Shown in pieces: positions 1 through 12,500 of a stretch of 21,299 nt of DNA. Positions within the stretch are counted from its first letter, which is position 1, and the number at the start of each line of letters is the position of its first letter. Origin of the DNA: Apostichopus californicus (taxonomy: Eukaryota > Echinodermata > Holothuroidea > Aspidochirotida > Stichopodidae); assembly GCA_020650975.1 (NCBI GenBank), contig JAIPMN010040589.1, forward strand, positions 1 through 21,299, in the 5' to 3' direction. The position numbers and the translations under genes were made by a program. A model generated the notes under the pieces. That model saw only the letters and a program-made list of their open reading frames with translations. It had not been told where the DNA came from and made no database searches.

Positions 1-1789
1 CACGAAATGAATTTGATAACAAAGGAACAAAACAAAGTTAAGTAACTACAGTAATTTCTCTTTCTGACTTGTATTTTTTTTTGCTATAAATTATTCATTC
101 TTTAGTCTGCACAAACAACTATACAAAAGAAGGTTGTAGCTATTGTTATCAAAAATGATGTAATAGTACATAAACAAGTCAAAATGATCAAGAATATGTA
201 AACATTTTGACAATTTTCGGAATTAGTATCTTAATTATTTAGAAAAACACGATGACATTTCTACTTTATTAAAGTATTAATGATTATACTATCAAGCTAC
301 TGATCACAATTTTAATCATTTCTCAGTGTTATAGTAATACAAGTCTCATAACTGATAATGTTACGAAATTAACTTGTATTGTGCCAAGGACATATTTGGC
401 ACGTATACTTTAATATATTGAATTGTCATCTTGAGACTCAACGTCACAATATTGTATTCAATCAAATCTACCTTCTATATTAGTCACGTGTCAATATATG
501 TGTACATTTATTAGATTTAACAGCTCTGAAACTCCGATATTTTATCATCATCTGCAGATGATCTGAAAAATTAGGACGCTTCGGATGATTAGCCTATCAT
601 TAGATGTGGTAAATTTGGTATAAAGAGAGTTACAAACAATGGAAATATATTTATTTGTATAAGTAGGGTACAAAGTAAAGCTTTATCAAAAGTTCAGTAA
701 TTAAATGAATTGTATTTTGGATAAGATCGTCAAGCCTTAATGTATTCTCTATAACCGAAACTATGTTATTGTCATCCAATATGCAACATCAGTGATTTCG
801 ATGTCAGTAGTTTCAATAACTAATTTCTTCCCCTCAAATAGATCACATGATATTATGAAACCTTCCTTAATAACAATAATTATATTGTGTGAAACATTTT
901 GTGTAAAATATTTAACATATATTATAACTTTCGACTGATAGTTGTCACGATTAAATACTTAACGGCTGTCATATCTAAGCAGTTTAACTTTATTTGATAT
1001 TAAAATTTCCCAAAAATTATAAAATTTACCCACAAACACCAACGTCTAACATTACTATAAAAGTAGTCATATTCATTAAGTTAGGTTGTCATATACACTA
1101 TTGTATGCTTTCTTTACTTGATATCACATCACTTGTTTACCTCTTAAGTCTACCTTCATACATCCCATCAGCCTCTCTTTAATGGTATTGTGTTCTTGAT
1201 AAAACTCTTCCAATTCCTGCCACTATTTAGAACATTTTTCTTTCTTTAACATTCTAACTTGGAAACACAAACACAACTTGTAAAGACAACTATTTTACAC
1301 CTCCCTTACCCTCCCCCTCCAAACCCTCATGAATAATATTAATGGGCAAGTAGTCATATTAAAAGAATAACCTATTCATAGCAAGGACACTTTCTTCAAT
1401 TGTCCTTACTTGACATTGCAACTCACTCCTGCTAACATCACCCCCACCCTTAAAATCTGCTGACATTGAATATAGTTGACATAACTTGTTTAATTTCCTT
1501 ATAAATAACACCATTCCCCACTCGGGCTATTCATTCGATTACGTCAATTAAAAAGCACGACCAAACATTAAAAACTAATATCGCTGAATTTTGTAGTAAG
1601 AATTGAATGATCAACATTTAATGTCATAACAAGACAATTACAACATGAACCTCATAACACTATACACATGGCTCATACTTCAGACTAAAAATATATACCT
1701 TCAAATAAAGCCAAACCATTTTACAATATTGAAATATTATTACATAAATGTACAAAAGTAGTAATTAAATTTATAATAACCGAAAGTAG
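1..1789. other. AT-rich sequence, nothing recognised
   Basis: No exon-like frames with splice sites, no repeats of note. Several AATAAA hexamers occur on the minus strand (for example near 505 and 989), any of which could serve the minus-strand gene as a poly(A) signal, but none can be singled out. Confidence 0.6.
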
Positions 1790-1900
1790 CTATAGTGCAT
1801 TGCACATTATTGATACTTCCTGTATCGAATGTTCAAGCTCTGTCGGTTCATCATAATTAATCCTCAATGACGGTAAGCAATCACGTATTTTATCATTCCT
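1790..1900 (-). CDS. Alternative candidate last exon
   Basis: A frame of 46 codons runs to TAG at 1790-1792, following an acceptor-like ACTCTCTCCAG at about 1932. An internal AG at 1901-1902 (GGCTTCCAG) would join exon D in phase 0 and read RNDKIRDCLPSLRINYDEPT and on to IQEVSIMCNAL. The last part faintly resembles exon A (IQTITEMCSGAL). The evidence is weak and competes with the 2185 acceptor. Confidence 0.17.
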   Translation of the reverse strand, partial: RNDKIRDCLPSLRINYDEPTELEHSIQEVSIMCNAL

Positions 1901-2167
1901 CTGGAAGCCATGTAAGTACGTACTGTGTATCCTGGAGAGAGTATTTCTAGAGACAGATAACAAAAGCAGCAGTTATCACGAAAACGTTAAATTTCGACCT
2001 TCAAACTATTTACAATCATGACGCCAATTTTTACAGCTTCCTTTTTGTTATGTTTTAATGACGTCATCTTCATTTGAGGCTCATGTGTCTTTCCTGAGAA
2101 CGAGGATATTTTCAATGAGAAGAGAATCAGAACTTTGTCTTCAATAACCCGTGTGCCGTGAATTACT

Positions 2168-2185
2168 CTACCATGATCCAATCTT
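2168..2185 (-). CDS. Candidate last coding exon (KIGSW-stop)
   Basis: There is a strong acceptor, TTGTTTCTTCTTCATTGTCTACAG, directly upstream. Joined to exon D in phase 0 it adds KIGSW and then TAG, which would end the protein shortly after the D segment. A different frame from the same acceptor stays open for about 65 codons (to 1987) but does not match the phase of exon D. The stop could equally mean that the true next exon lies elsewhere. Confidence 0.25.
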   Translation of the reverse strand, partial: KIGSW

Positions 2186-3441
2186 CTGTAGACAATGAAG
2201 AAGAAACAATAATACACATTATGGGCTTTACTATTTTATGATATAAACATAGGCGGGAATATCATTCCAATAAACAGTTTTCTTTATCTTGATTAATAAG
2301 ATTAATTCTTACAGAGGAACATGTTTCACATCAGCTCACGCATATCAATACATTGAGGATATTGGTATAGGCGGTTAGGCACCCTGTGCATTACAAAAGC
2401 ATGGTGGTTATCACTATGATTTGTTTAAAGTTGTAGATTTGAATAAAAAAACAAAATCCAAAATGAGGTAAATGTTGAAAGGAATAGAGCTGATATTATT
2501 TAACTTCTATCAAAATGAATCTTCGTTTCTTAAACGATAAATAACGTATGTTTCCTACATTGCTGTAAAACATTATTGGGTTATTAAACAAACACGTAAC
2601 TTAACTCGGGGAAAATTGACTGGTAAATTAAAGCAATTTAATAGAAAAAGGAACTTTATGGCTAGGCCGAGATTTAAAAAAATGCAACCTTTGAGTTACA
2701 AGCCGCTGGTTCGACCTGTTCTAGTGATAATCTTGTTATTTCCCCGTTATTTATACTTTTCCAGTTAGTTTTCCGTTGTTCACTCACTTGCATAGTTATA
2801 CTTAAGAAAACAAATTTATCTTGAAATTTCCTCGCTGCTGCTTTCTAGGTTGAATCGCGTGAAACTTCGCGGGGGGAGGGGGGGTGATCCATGTTTACAC
2901 GGTATGGAAGGTAATTTGTCATTGGCAACCCCGGCAAGGAAATGGCTATACTGGTATCGCCAGCAACTAAGTACTGGAAAGCTCTGTTGTCAGATCTCTG
3001 GACTTGTAATCCAGATATCAATAGTTGGAATATAGTTACAATCATAAGTTTTTTTTTTCACTTTCTATTACTACTTACTACATGGTATATTCATTTACTA
3101 TATTCATTCCTTTAATCCACTAAATGCATATTAATTGGTAGTTATTTACCACATCACTTTAATCCACTGATTGTATAGTTAGTTGTGTCTAGTAACTAAT
3201 CACTTTAATCTGGAATGTCCTTACAGTGTGTCCATTGATTTTAATTGTACCTATCTGATGTTTCCATCTTATACAGTATCTCACTACATGATAGGATCAC
3301 AGTGCTTTCAAAAAACATTTATTACCATTAACCAATTATTACACATTACGACTCAAACTTTTATATTTTCCTGTTCCTCTTATTAGTGAGTTAAATCAAT
3401 GATTTCTTCCCAATACTTCTTAATAAATACGCGGTACTTAC
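2186..3441. other. Probable last intron or 3' flank
   Basis: Holds the tRNA-like sequence and a G-run patch at 2866-2886. The small overlapping frames at 2845-3045 on both strands lie over this patch and look non-coding. Confidence 0.45.
2973..3042 (+). tRNA. Decayed tRNA-Thr(TGT)-like sequence (pseudogene or SINE head)
   Basis: The anticodon arm is perfect: CTGGA / loop CTTGTAA / TCCAG, with anticodon TGT at 3005-3007. The D stem is GCTC/GATC with 3 of 4 pairs and an 8-nt loop. The T stem is CAATA/TATAG with 4 of 5 pairs and a 7-nt loop GTTGGAA. The acceptor ACTGGAA/TTACAAT has 5 of 7 pairs. A T run starting at about 3049 could be a Pol III terminator. One base is missing between acceptor and D stem, and the B box is poor, so a working tRNA gene is unlikely. 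A mitochondrial insertion is another possibility. Confidence 0.33.
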
Positions 3442-3512
3442 GAGCCAAACACCAGAGTTTTGATCCAGAAGATATTGTTGATCCCACTTATCGTTGTCAG
3501 GAAACCAGAACA
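3442..3512 (-). CDS. Exon D of the LRR-like gene
   Basis: The acceptor is CAATTTCTTTTCTTTCAG and the donor is CTC/GTAAGTA. The exon is 71 nt. After 2 nt that complete a valine codon with exon C it reads FWFPDNDKWDQQYLLDQNSG then VWL, ending in phase 0. It aligns at its end with D' (YLLDQNSGVW against YLDLKSGKW) and sits in the same place relative to a C-type exon. The run of W/F/D/N residues after the LRR resembles a capping segment. What follows downstream is not settled. Confidence 0.58.
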
Positions 3513-6500
3513 CTGAAAGAAAAGAAATTGATATGTCAATGAAATATTATATGCCGTAGACGATGAATGAAACAATATAAATTTATACTCATGAAATAGA
3601 AATGTCAAGTGATGTCATTGTTCGTACCTCCTGTACTGCAAAAAAAACCTTCAAGTATATGGACAAAGTAAAAAAAAGGGCGTGAAGGTGGTAAAAGTGG
3701 TGGTGGAGGTGATGATGATGGTGATGTGGGTTATTATGGTGATGATAACGGGCGTTGATGATGATGTTGGTGATGATAATGATGGTGGTGATGTTGGTGA
3801 TGGTGGAGATGGTGGTGGTGCTAATGATGGTGATGATGGTGGTGGCGAAGGTGGCGGTAGTGAGGATTATGATGATGATGACGGTGGTGGCAAATTTTAG
3901 TTCACATTAATTAATTAATATTTAAATTCAGCCTTGATAGATGCATTGGAAGTAGAACATTTCTAAACAGTGATTTATTTAGTCTGTTAGACTAGTAACA
4001 AATATCGCTTCCTTTCATGTTAGTTTAAACAGTGAGGTGTATAAGAATATATTTCAATTACTATGTAGTAATGGAACTAATTTTACCCTGACTATTCAGC
4101 TCGTAAACTACAGAACTTGATTAAGCGCGTTCTTGACTTTACGAAACTATGGATGCTTTTCTCTAATAAATGGATTGTGCATGTGTACAATACACATCTG
4201 ACTACGGTCGGTGTTGTTCCCTATACTACACACAGAAGTAACTCTCACACTCAATCATGGCAGTGTGAACAAAGCAGAATAGTTGCTATAACCCTTAATT
4301 ATTTCTCATATACACTAATTAGGAACATATTTTGTAATATGTTTTTGTCCCTAATCTGCTGTGTTTGTTATTCGATTATCCGCGTGGGGAGGATGATAAC
4401 TGGTAGGAGCAGCCTTTGGAAAAGAATCAAATATCTAGTGATTCCTTGCAACGTTGCGAAATTTACAAACACTTGAGGTAGATATAGAGCGGGAGCCCAG
4501 AGGGTTTGGTTAGCTGGGAAATTAACCAATTGCCTTGTACATCACGATGTTCACAGTGCATTCCTGTATATGAAACCAGACGACTGTCAAACCGGCTGTG
4601 GTGGGTGTGGCTGGGAGAGCAATTTTAAAGTCACCTAAAAGCTAACCTAGATCAGCTTTCATGGTAACCACATCAAAATATGTACAATGTGTCAGGTATG
4701 GCCCCAAGAGCAACAAATGGCCATCGCCAGTAATTATTGGTGGTGGGGTACCCCTGCCAGTCATCAGTAATTGACCCCTCACGGCTGACCCCGGTCAGCT
4801 CATGAGGTAACCAGTTGAAAACTCCTGGAAAATGATTGGCAGGACTCTTTATGTAAGGGATTGGCATTTCCAGTAATTTATTTTGGTGGGGTACCCCTGC
4901 CAGTAGACCCCCAAAATGCTCATCCCCCTCCTTGACCTAGGTCAGCTCATGAGGTAACCAGTTGAAAACTACTAGAAAATGATAGGTATCACTGCATATG
5001 TAAGGGATGGGCATTTCCAGAAATTTCTATTAGTGGGGTACCCCTTCCAGTAGACCCCCAAAATACCCATCCCCCTCATTGACCTAGGTTAGCTCATGAT
5101 GTAAATATAAAAACTCTTATACACAAGATATGATACCACGTGTAAACAAGATACTGTACCATGCATACTGAACCACAAAGTAGTATCCTTTGCTGGATTC
5201 GCTCAGTATAAATTATTATCCTTATTTTGACAATCTTACTATTTGAAAGTAATGAATGTGAGTAGCCTTATATGATATCCGTGTATTACTTTCCATATAA
5301 AAAAGAAAGAAAAAACGCCAATAAAGTGGATGATTAATATGTAAAATATACCACACCTTTAACACCTCGAGATTTCAATGCGGGCAAAGATGGTCCAATA
5401 GGTATATTTGAGGGCAGCAGACAATTCAATAGACTGAAATAACAGGAAAGAAAAAAGTCATAATAAGCAGTATCAAGTTTCAGCTAATAATAACGGTTAT
5501 AAACAATTACCAAAAAAAGGGAGCATGAACAGAAATATTATTGTGTATTGACAATAAAATAAATAATTTAATAACCTCTCAATTTTGAGAACGATAATCA
5601 TAAACAATACAGACATCTCAACAGGTCAATTCTGCTTTGTACATGTGAAGGCAAAATGTCTGTGTTCATTTCATCTGAACAGGGCCAAGACAAAGCTTAC
5701 AATAGCTGTAAAAGTCATAAATAATTGTTCAAATCATATATTTTCTTTAACAAGGTTGCAGGTTATGCCCCTACGTTCCTTGACAGTCAGAATACTAACA
5801 TTATGAATATAAAATGATATAATCATGAGAGTATCAACAATGGAACATCCATAAAGAAGAATTTATTGAAATCAACGCTCACGCTCTAACTCGCTATCAT
5901 CGATCGAACATGGATTAATTTTTCTTGGATTGTGACCTGTTCTAATACTGTGAACAGATAAACCCCCTACACCCCACCGGACCTTCCATGAATGATGAAT
6001 GAGAAGTCCCGTCTGTCATCACGTGATATGTCGTTTGTCATACAAACCATGAGCCTATACATAAATGTTATCTACCTCTTTGAACATTACATTGCGCTAT
6101 TGAAAGCACAGAAATCAGCAGAGCAACAAACATCATATAAAGGCTTCTATGGAAGCATACATGTACTTGCATAAGGAAAGTTCGTTTATAAAATTGTAAT
6201 TTGTATTTTTCCCCTTTATATTGCGTCGCAAGGGGAAGGGGGATGTGTGGGACGGGGGGGGGGTAGAACTTCAGTAGGTTTTTTGCAATATGAAATTTTC
6301 CTTGTCTATGCATATCAAAGCTTGGATATTTGTAAATGTGTTGTAAGCTAGGCTGATTGGAGAGTGCATTTGAAGAATGGAGATACGTATGAGTGGAGTG
6401 GAATTACAATCTTCGACAGATATTGCGATGTATATTATTACAAACAACGCCTATATTTAATTCAATTCATGGCGTAAATTAGGCCAAATATAAGTGAAAA

Positions 6501-9500
6501 TAATAGAAGTATTGACAACCGATTATTTGTTTTTCTTTGAAGTTTCATTTCCAACAAAGTTTAGAGGCAATTACAAGAGAAAAGAAAATCCTGAAAAACA
6601 AATCACCCAAAATAATTCAACACAATTTCAATGATATATTATGACTCCAAAAAGGTAACCAGTACTAATTACTAGTTGGTTGCCAACAAAATCAGTGAGT
6701 CATTGCGTAAATCGTGCACACAATTTTGGTTTCAATTGTAAAACGTCTTGTGTTGTTCCTTGATGAAAAGTTAAAATCAAACGCAAAAGAAACTCCAAAC
6801 ATCGGAGTAATGATTTTGTAGGAATTTATGACCTAAGATAGAGTCATGTTGAGTATTAAAATATGTATGAAGAAAAACATGAACAATTAAACAAGATGAT
6901 TTTCTCTGTTTAAATAATTAAATGAAAGAAGATTTATTGTTAGTCAGGGGCGTATCCAGGATTTTCTAACCCGGGGGGGGGGGCGCGAATTACTATCTAA
7001 GCGGAGCGCCACCATCGGATGGCGCGCAGCGTACAAGAAAATTTCTGGTTTTGATACCCCCCAGATCACCGGAAATGGCACTTTTCGTGCTTGAAATGAC
7101 CAACCAGATGTACACTTTTGCCTGAGAACCAAGAATTTCCCAATAGTTTTTTTTTTCATCCATAACCTTTTTGAAGATTGTCACCAGTCACACATCATGT
7201 TCGACCTCATCGCATATCCTGTAGATCATTGCTTGTGTAGGTGATTCTACGTCGCGGCCCACAATACCCGTCAGCCCTACTTTTAGAGGTTTTAAGTCCA
7301 TTATTTGTTCAGAATTTGAAAATTCACAATTCTCGTGAATAAATTCACTTCAAAACATACCCATAATGTTGCACAAAATTTCATCTATAGTTTATGGACA
7401 ACCAATATAGAAAACCTCCTTCAACCCCTAACAGACCGGTCAAAATTTTACGAGTAGAGGGAAGTATGATGAAGAATGGTGGTCAGGGAATTTTCGAAAA
7501 TTCAGACACAGTTAATTTATTGGTGTACAAATATTAAAACCTCTTATAACGGTTACTATAAAACTTCGTTGAAGGAAATGAAAAAATACCAGATATTTCC
7601 GAAACCGAACACTACACAAATCTACAGTTTGGAGGCTGTTCATCCCCGGAACGCCATTTTCATGCAAACTGATATGATGTGATATCTGCAGTTTGCTTTA
7701 AAATTCGAATAATTGAAATGAGACTGAAATAAATAACTATTATCTGTTTATTGTGCTATGCTCCACCAGTGGCGTAACGATGAGCCTGGGGGGGGGGGGG
7801 CTCCTGGCTCAAAGGGGCCCCCTATCAGGAGGTCCTAGCAAGGGCATCCGCAGAAATGTTTACAAGGGGGAATCAGTAAGTCATATGGGTGTAACACACT
7901 ACTTAATACTATCTAAGCGGAGCGCCACCATCGGTTGGCGCGGAGCGTACGGCGATTTTGTTTGCCAAAAAATACCCCTAGATCGTCGGAAAAGACACTT
8001 CCCGTTCAAGTTGCATTTACACATCGGTTATTTTGAGATCTCATGTCTTAGGATTTTGACTTTCGATAATTTCAGTAATGCATTATTGGTCCGTATGCAA
8101 TGATCATAACTAGAGAACTGTTGGTTGGGGGAAATCATTGAAATGTCAAATGCATAACTTTTTTTTCCAGGGGGTTGGGCAAGTGCCCCCCCCCCCCTAC
8201 TGTATCGAGTATAATGGAGACAACTGTACAAATACAGTAATCAAACCTAAGCATAGGCCTAATTTCGGCTGAAACCTTGTCTCCATCTATAACTAATTTC
8301 CTGTGCTCTTTTACTTACCAGATACACCGAAGGCATCTTTATTCTTACCATTTATTATTATATTTATATGAAAGCACTGCCTTTATTTTCAAATGAACGT
8401 AGTTTCAAGTCTATTGGGTATTGGGTTATTGTTTTAGAATTTTTCAAAAAATCATGGAGTGACCCTACTTTAACCCACATTCTTTTCATTTCGAAAGACG
8501 CACAGTTTCAAGTTCATTACACACTGAAGGCTTCGATTCTCTATCTGCCTTCAGTTAAGGGAAGATCTTGGGATTTTCATCCCTAGATATCGCTAGATAT
8601 TGCTAGATATCCATACAATACAGTGCCCTTGGGATTTCTTGGATTTTTCGGTGCCTGATCTTGGGAAATTGCAAAGTAGGGAGTGGTCACACTCCATGTA
8701 GGTCGGTGCACGACCTCTAGATTTTAGAGGGGTGGGGCGTAAGGTTGTGAGCGCGCGTTTTCATGCAGATGAGAACAATCTCAAAACGTAACGGGTGCGT
8801 CCTTTTCTCCTTTTTCTCTCTTTCTTCTTTTTCTTTTCCATTCCTTCCTCTCCTTCCTCCTCTCTTTTCCCCCTCTTTTTTCCCTTTTTTCTTCTCTTTT
8901 TTTTCTCTCCTCTTTTTCTTACCCGGGGGGCGCGCGCCCCCAACGCCCCCCTGGATACGCGCCTGTTAGTTCTTTGGCTACATTGTAGTAAAACAGAGAT
9001 ACAGGTTTACCGATTGTCAAGGTGACCTTCAGCGCTAATTTTTTTTATGTATTCACAGTAACCAAGAGATGTAACAGAATATGTACTACAGGTGTCTGTA
9101 CAGGTGTTTAATCACGTGACACATCACAATGTGATTGACAGGTCATATATAAAGGATACAATGAAATGAACATGGTGAAATGTAGACGACATGCGTGCTG
9201 GTAAAGATTATATTGAAAGGAACGTTAACATTACTAGTAGACTATAATTGTTAGATGTACAAAGTTAGTGTAGATACAGACAGAGAAAAATGAAACATTT
9301 GGAGAATACGGTTAAGCCATGACCCTGATTTAAAACATCTTGGTAGCAGTGTTCGAAGTTTATTATAGGTCGTTTGGGATCTGCTCTGTAAACATATTCC
9401 GTTTTGCTAATTGTCAGTCCATATCATGAGATTGGGATGAGAAAGAGAGCATACAGAAATGAGTTTGTCAGAGCGGGTTGTTTAGATCAAACTTTTTAAT

Positions 9501-12500
9501 TAATATAATTATATCCTAAAAAAACTACTTGAAACCGTATTTTTTATTAGCAGATAACAGGAATTAGGGGAAGGGAAAGAGAGGGATTACATGTTCTAAC
9601 GAGATGAGACAAGGGTGATATCCATGATATGCACTCTGTGTCTGGATTTCACTTATATCACGGAAGATCTAGAAAAGGTAAGTGCAATTGAGTTGTTTGA
9701 ACATTGTGTTATAAACGTTGAAAGAGTTACGACGTTATAAGTTTGCGTTATTTCATTAATTTATATATCCAATTATATGTGATGTAGGTACATCCAGGAG
9801 GGTAGGAGCCGGGGGCACTGTGGCACATGTCCCCCTCCCCACACTTTTTTTCTCCAAAATAGCAAATGTGCCCTACTGGCAAATAAAATGTGCCCCTTTG
9901 ATGAAGAACTGTCTTTTGTATATATTAAGCCTTTGTTAATTGTAATATTTTATTTGAATTATTCACGTGCATCATAATAGTATTGATAGCATACTAACAC
10001 ATCATATATATTTAAATGATATGGTCGGTGAGTATCGGTTTATAGCATAACGATCGAGTGGTGGTTGTGGAATGAGAAAGTGCCCCTCTGATGTTGTTTC
10101 CCACACCCACTCTTTGGAAGCTTCCTACCCCCCTGGGTACATCGTTATGTAAGGATCATTATGTTTCGCGATACTCGTGAATATGGAGCATAAGAACAAA
10201 TTGATTTTACCGGGGTAAGCAGAGGACGTGAAGGAGATAATACATGTGTTAATAACAGCTGATAAATAGCTACGCTACTAACACCACGCTACTCTACACT
10301 TTGCTACTAAGACTATATCTGAGAAATTTTACTTTTCTTTTCGAGGGGAAGATCAGTTAAAATTTTTCTCACCAAGTTACGGAAGAGAGGAGGCGATAAC
10401 GTAGAAATGGTAGTAACAGACAAATGAACAATATATTGTAAATATTAGGAACCATCATATATATATATTGCTTGGTCCAGCGTCTACACATAATGAATCG
10501 TACAACGCATGTATCCATGACAACAAACAGGTGTTCAAAGGACTACTTGTGTTCAATAGGCCGGTGTTATCGTTTTGTTAAAGACTATTATAGGCCTATG
10601 TATAGACAATACAGGAATGTTAATGATCTTGAATACATCTCAGGTACAGACATAATGTATACAGGAATACAGTGATATAATGTACACTGTTGTATATACA
10701 ACGCTAGGTATATATGATAAACGGCGACATACTGCACGTAGTGTGCGTCTGTGCAAGGAATATGGAAGGGAACAGGGAGAATTTACAGCTTTTAAAAAGA
10801 GTGAAAGGGGAGATGGGAGAGAAGGTAAGGGAAGGTAGAGAGTGGGGAGATTGGGGGAGAGGGGAGAGAGGAGAGAGAAAGGCAGTGTTGGGATCAAATA
10901 CATGAGTAAAAAAATGAGAGAATGCGAAACAATGAAGTTACAAGAATTGTTCATATATCGGACAAGTGATTAAGATCCACCACAAGGGGAGCAGGATAAG
11001 GTAAGATGGATGCGTAGGGGTTGCGGAAACTGGTTCTAATGGAAAGGTGCACATGTATAATAGGGTGAGTGAGCCAAACAGGTTTTGGTGAGGGATCAGT
11101 TATAGGGTGAAGGGAAAAAGGTGTGCTAAATAGAGTTGTTGTTAAAGCCCAAAGAGGTGTGTGGGGTTGATGGGTACATGTTATATTAACAGATTAAGAT
11201 AAGCAGGGCATCATAACAAAGATAAGTTTTTGTTTAAAATGTCTTTTCATGTTGCTCTGATTTGTTTGGTGAATTTAAGATGAAGTAGGGTCATAACTGT
11301 TAATATGCTTTAACACAAATTATATCAACAGTAATTGCATTCCAATCGCTTCTATTTATTTATATTTTTGATCTCATTAACTTTAATTTAATTAATGTGT
11401 TTCTTTCTTAACTTTCTAAGAAGCAGTAGATTGTTTATATATATATTAATTATTAGCATTTTGTTTGGTATTTTCTATTCATAAACTAAATATTCTGAAC
11501 ACTCACCCTCCAGTTATAACTGTAATCATCATTACTATATGTAGTTATATTTAAATATATTATCTTTGCTTTATGCATTATAGACATAAACAGTATTTAC
11601 ATATTTATTAATTATACTTACCTCAGTGTCTTGAATCTTTGAGAGTGATGTACATAGTTTAATATTCCATTAACTTCATGTTCATTCATTTCTCTCCCTT
11701 TCTCTGTCTGTATGTGCATCATCTCTATTGATGTTAGGATTGGTAGTGAGAGACAAGAGGAGAGGATAATGATCCCATCTTCATCAATCTTACTAAAGGA
11801 CAAGGCTAGAGTCACCCTGTGTATGGGAATCTGAAGAAAGAAAAAAAGTAAATATAATTAATATCATCATGTTTGTTTACAGGATTGATATATGGAGGTA
11901 ATAAGTTATTCTTTTAGGAATATTTATTTTACTTTTTTATTTTGCTTCTAATAATAACAGTTTCCTTGTTTTAGTCATATGTTGATAGTTTGTTTTATTT
12001 TCATTATTATTCTTATTTATCCAGGCAGGTTAAAGTGTAAATAATTACGTTAGATTTATTAAACGGTTCAGGTGAATTTATTTCAGGTTGATTGGGTGGA
12101 GGTAAAGTAGTTATGTTATTTGTTTATTGATGAAAAGTAAATCAATGGTATCAATGGTAGTTGTATTAGTTAATTAACTAGAAGAGTGTGAGAGGGGTGA
12201 GGAAGGGATGGACGGATTGGTGTAATATGGGTTACATATGGGTGCGTTGGCGTAAATAGCAGAGTTTTATGGTTAAGAAGGGGCTTGTAGTGGCGACTCA
12301 GTGTGCCTACATGGTTTATACTTGTGTAGGCTATCTGGTGCATATAAAGGTATTTATCGCACACCAGATATTGTTTGCAGTCATATCGTTAACATATTCA
12401 TGTAATTAGGATTAAGGAGAGGGGTGTGGATAGGGTGATGACATATTTAACATGATTACCAAAACGATGCATGTTTCGTTTTATTTTTAAACATTCTCTA

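Larger units (their letters stand above)
3513..5356 (-). other. Intron between exons C and D
   Basis: 1844 bp. Contains the GAT microsatellite and the 147-bp array. A 119-codon plus-strand frame at 4117-4476 (ATG only from 4150) is the longest in the window but has no family resemblance and is near chance length for this composition. Confidence 0.55.
6945..8965. mobile_element. Composite hAT-like element with 16-bp inverted ends
   Basis: The left end is CAGGGGCGTATCCAGG at 6945. The right end is CCTGGATACGCGCCTG at 8950-8965, whose reverse complement matches 15 of 16. Both ends are directly flanked by TTAGT, a possible 5-bp target duplication (8 bp is usual for hAT). Inside are G runs, two diverged copies of a block around ATCTAAGCGGAGCGCCACC, other insert-like ends (CAGTGGCGTAAC at 7767; a C run ending TACTG at 8202) and a pyrimidine tract. 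No transposase frame is visible, so it is non-autonomous or a nest of several insertions. Confidence 0.5.
5434..11621 (-). other. Intron between exons B and C
   Basis: 6188 bp, swollen by the 6945-8965 element and the 9787-10143 MITE. 5434-6944 has only a G-rich patch at 6222-6268. 8966-9786 contains one exon-like start on the plus strand (9624-9677). 10144-11621 has the GA tract and AT-rich filler. Confidence 0.55.

Noticed and set aside
3682-3900. D/G-rich open frame
   Set aside because: It is a direct translation of the GAT/GGT microsatellite.
4117-4476. 119-codon plus-strand frame, the longest in the window
   Set aside because: It starts at TTG, has no recognisable domain, lacks splice or promoter context, and about one frame of this length is expected by chance in 21 kb of this composition.
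4640-5105. CRISPR-like or bacterial direct repeats
   Set aside because: Units are contiguous with no unique spacers, and the window is clearly eukaryotic.
7767-8202. Possible separate 436-bp hAT-like element between CAGTGGCGTAAC and a C run ending TACTG
   Set aside because: The flanks TGCTCCAC and TATCGAGT do not match, so the two ends cannot be shown to belong to one insertion.
8761-9025. K/R/E-rich and S/F-rich frames on opposite strands
   Set aside because: They are produced by the polypyrimidine tract.
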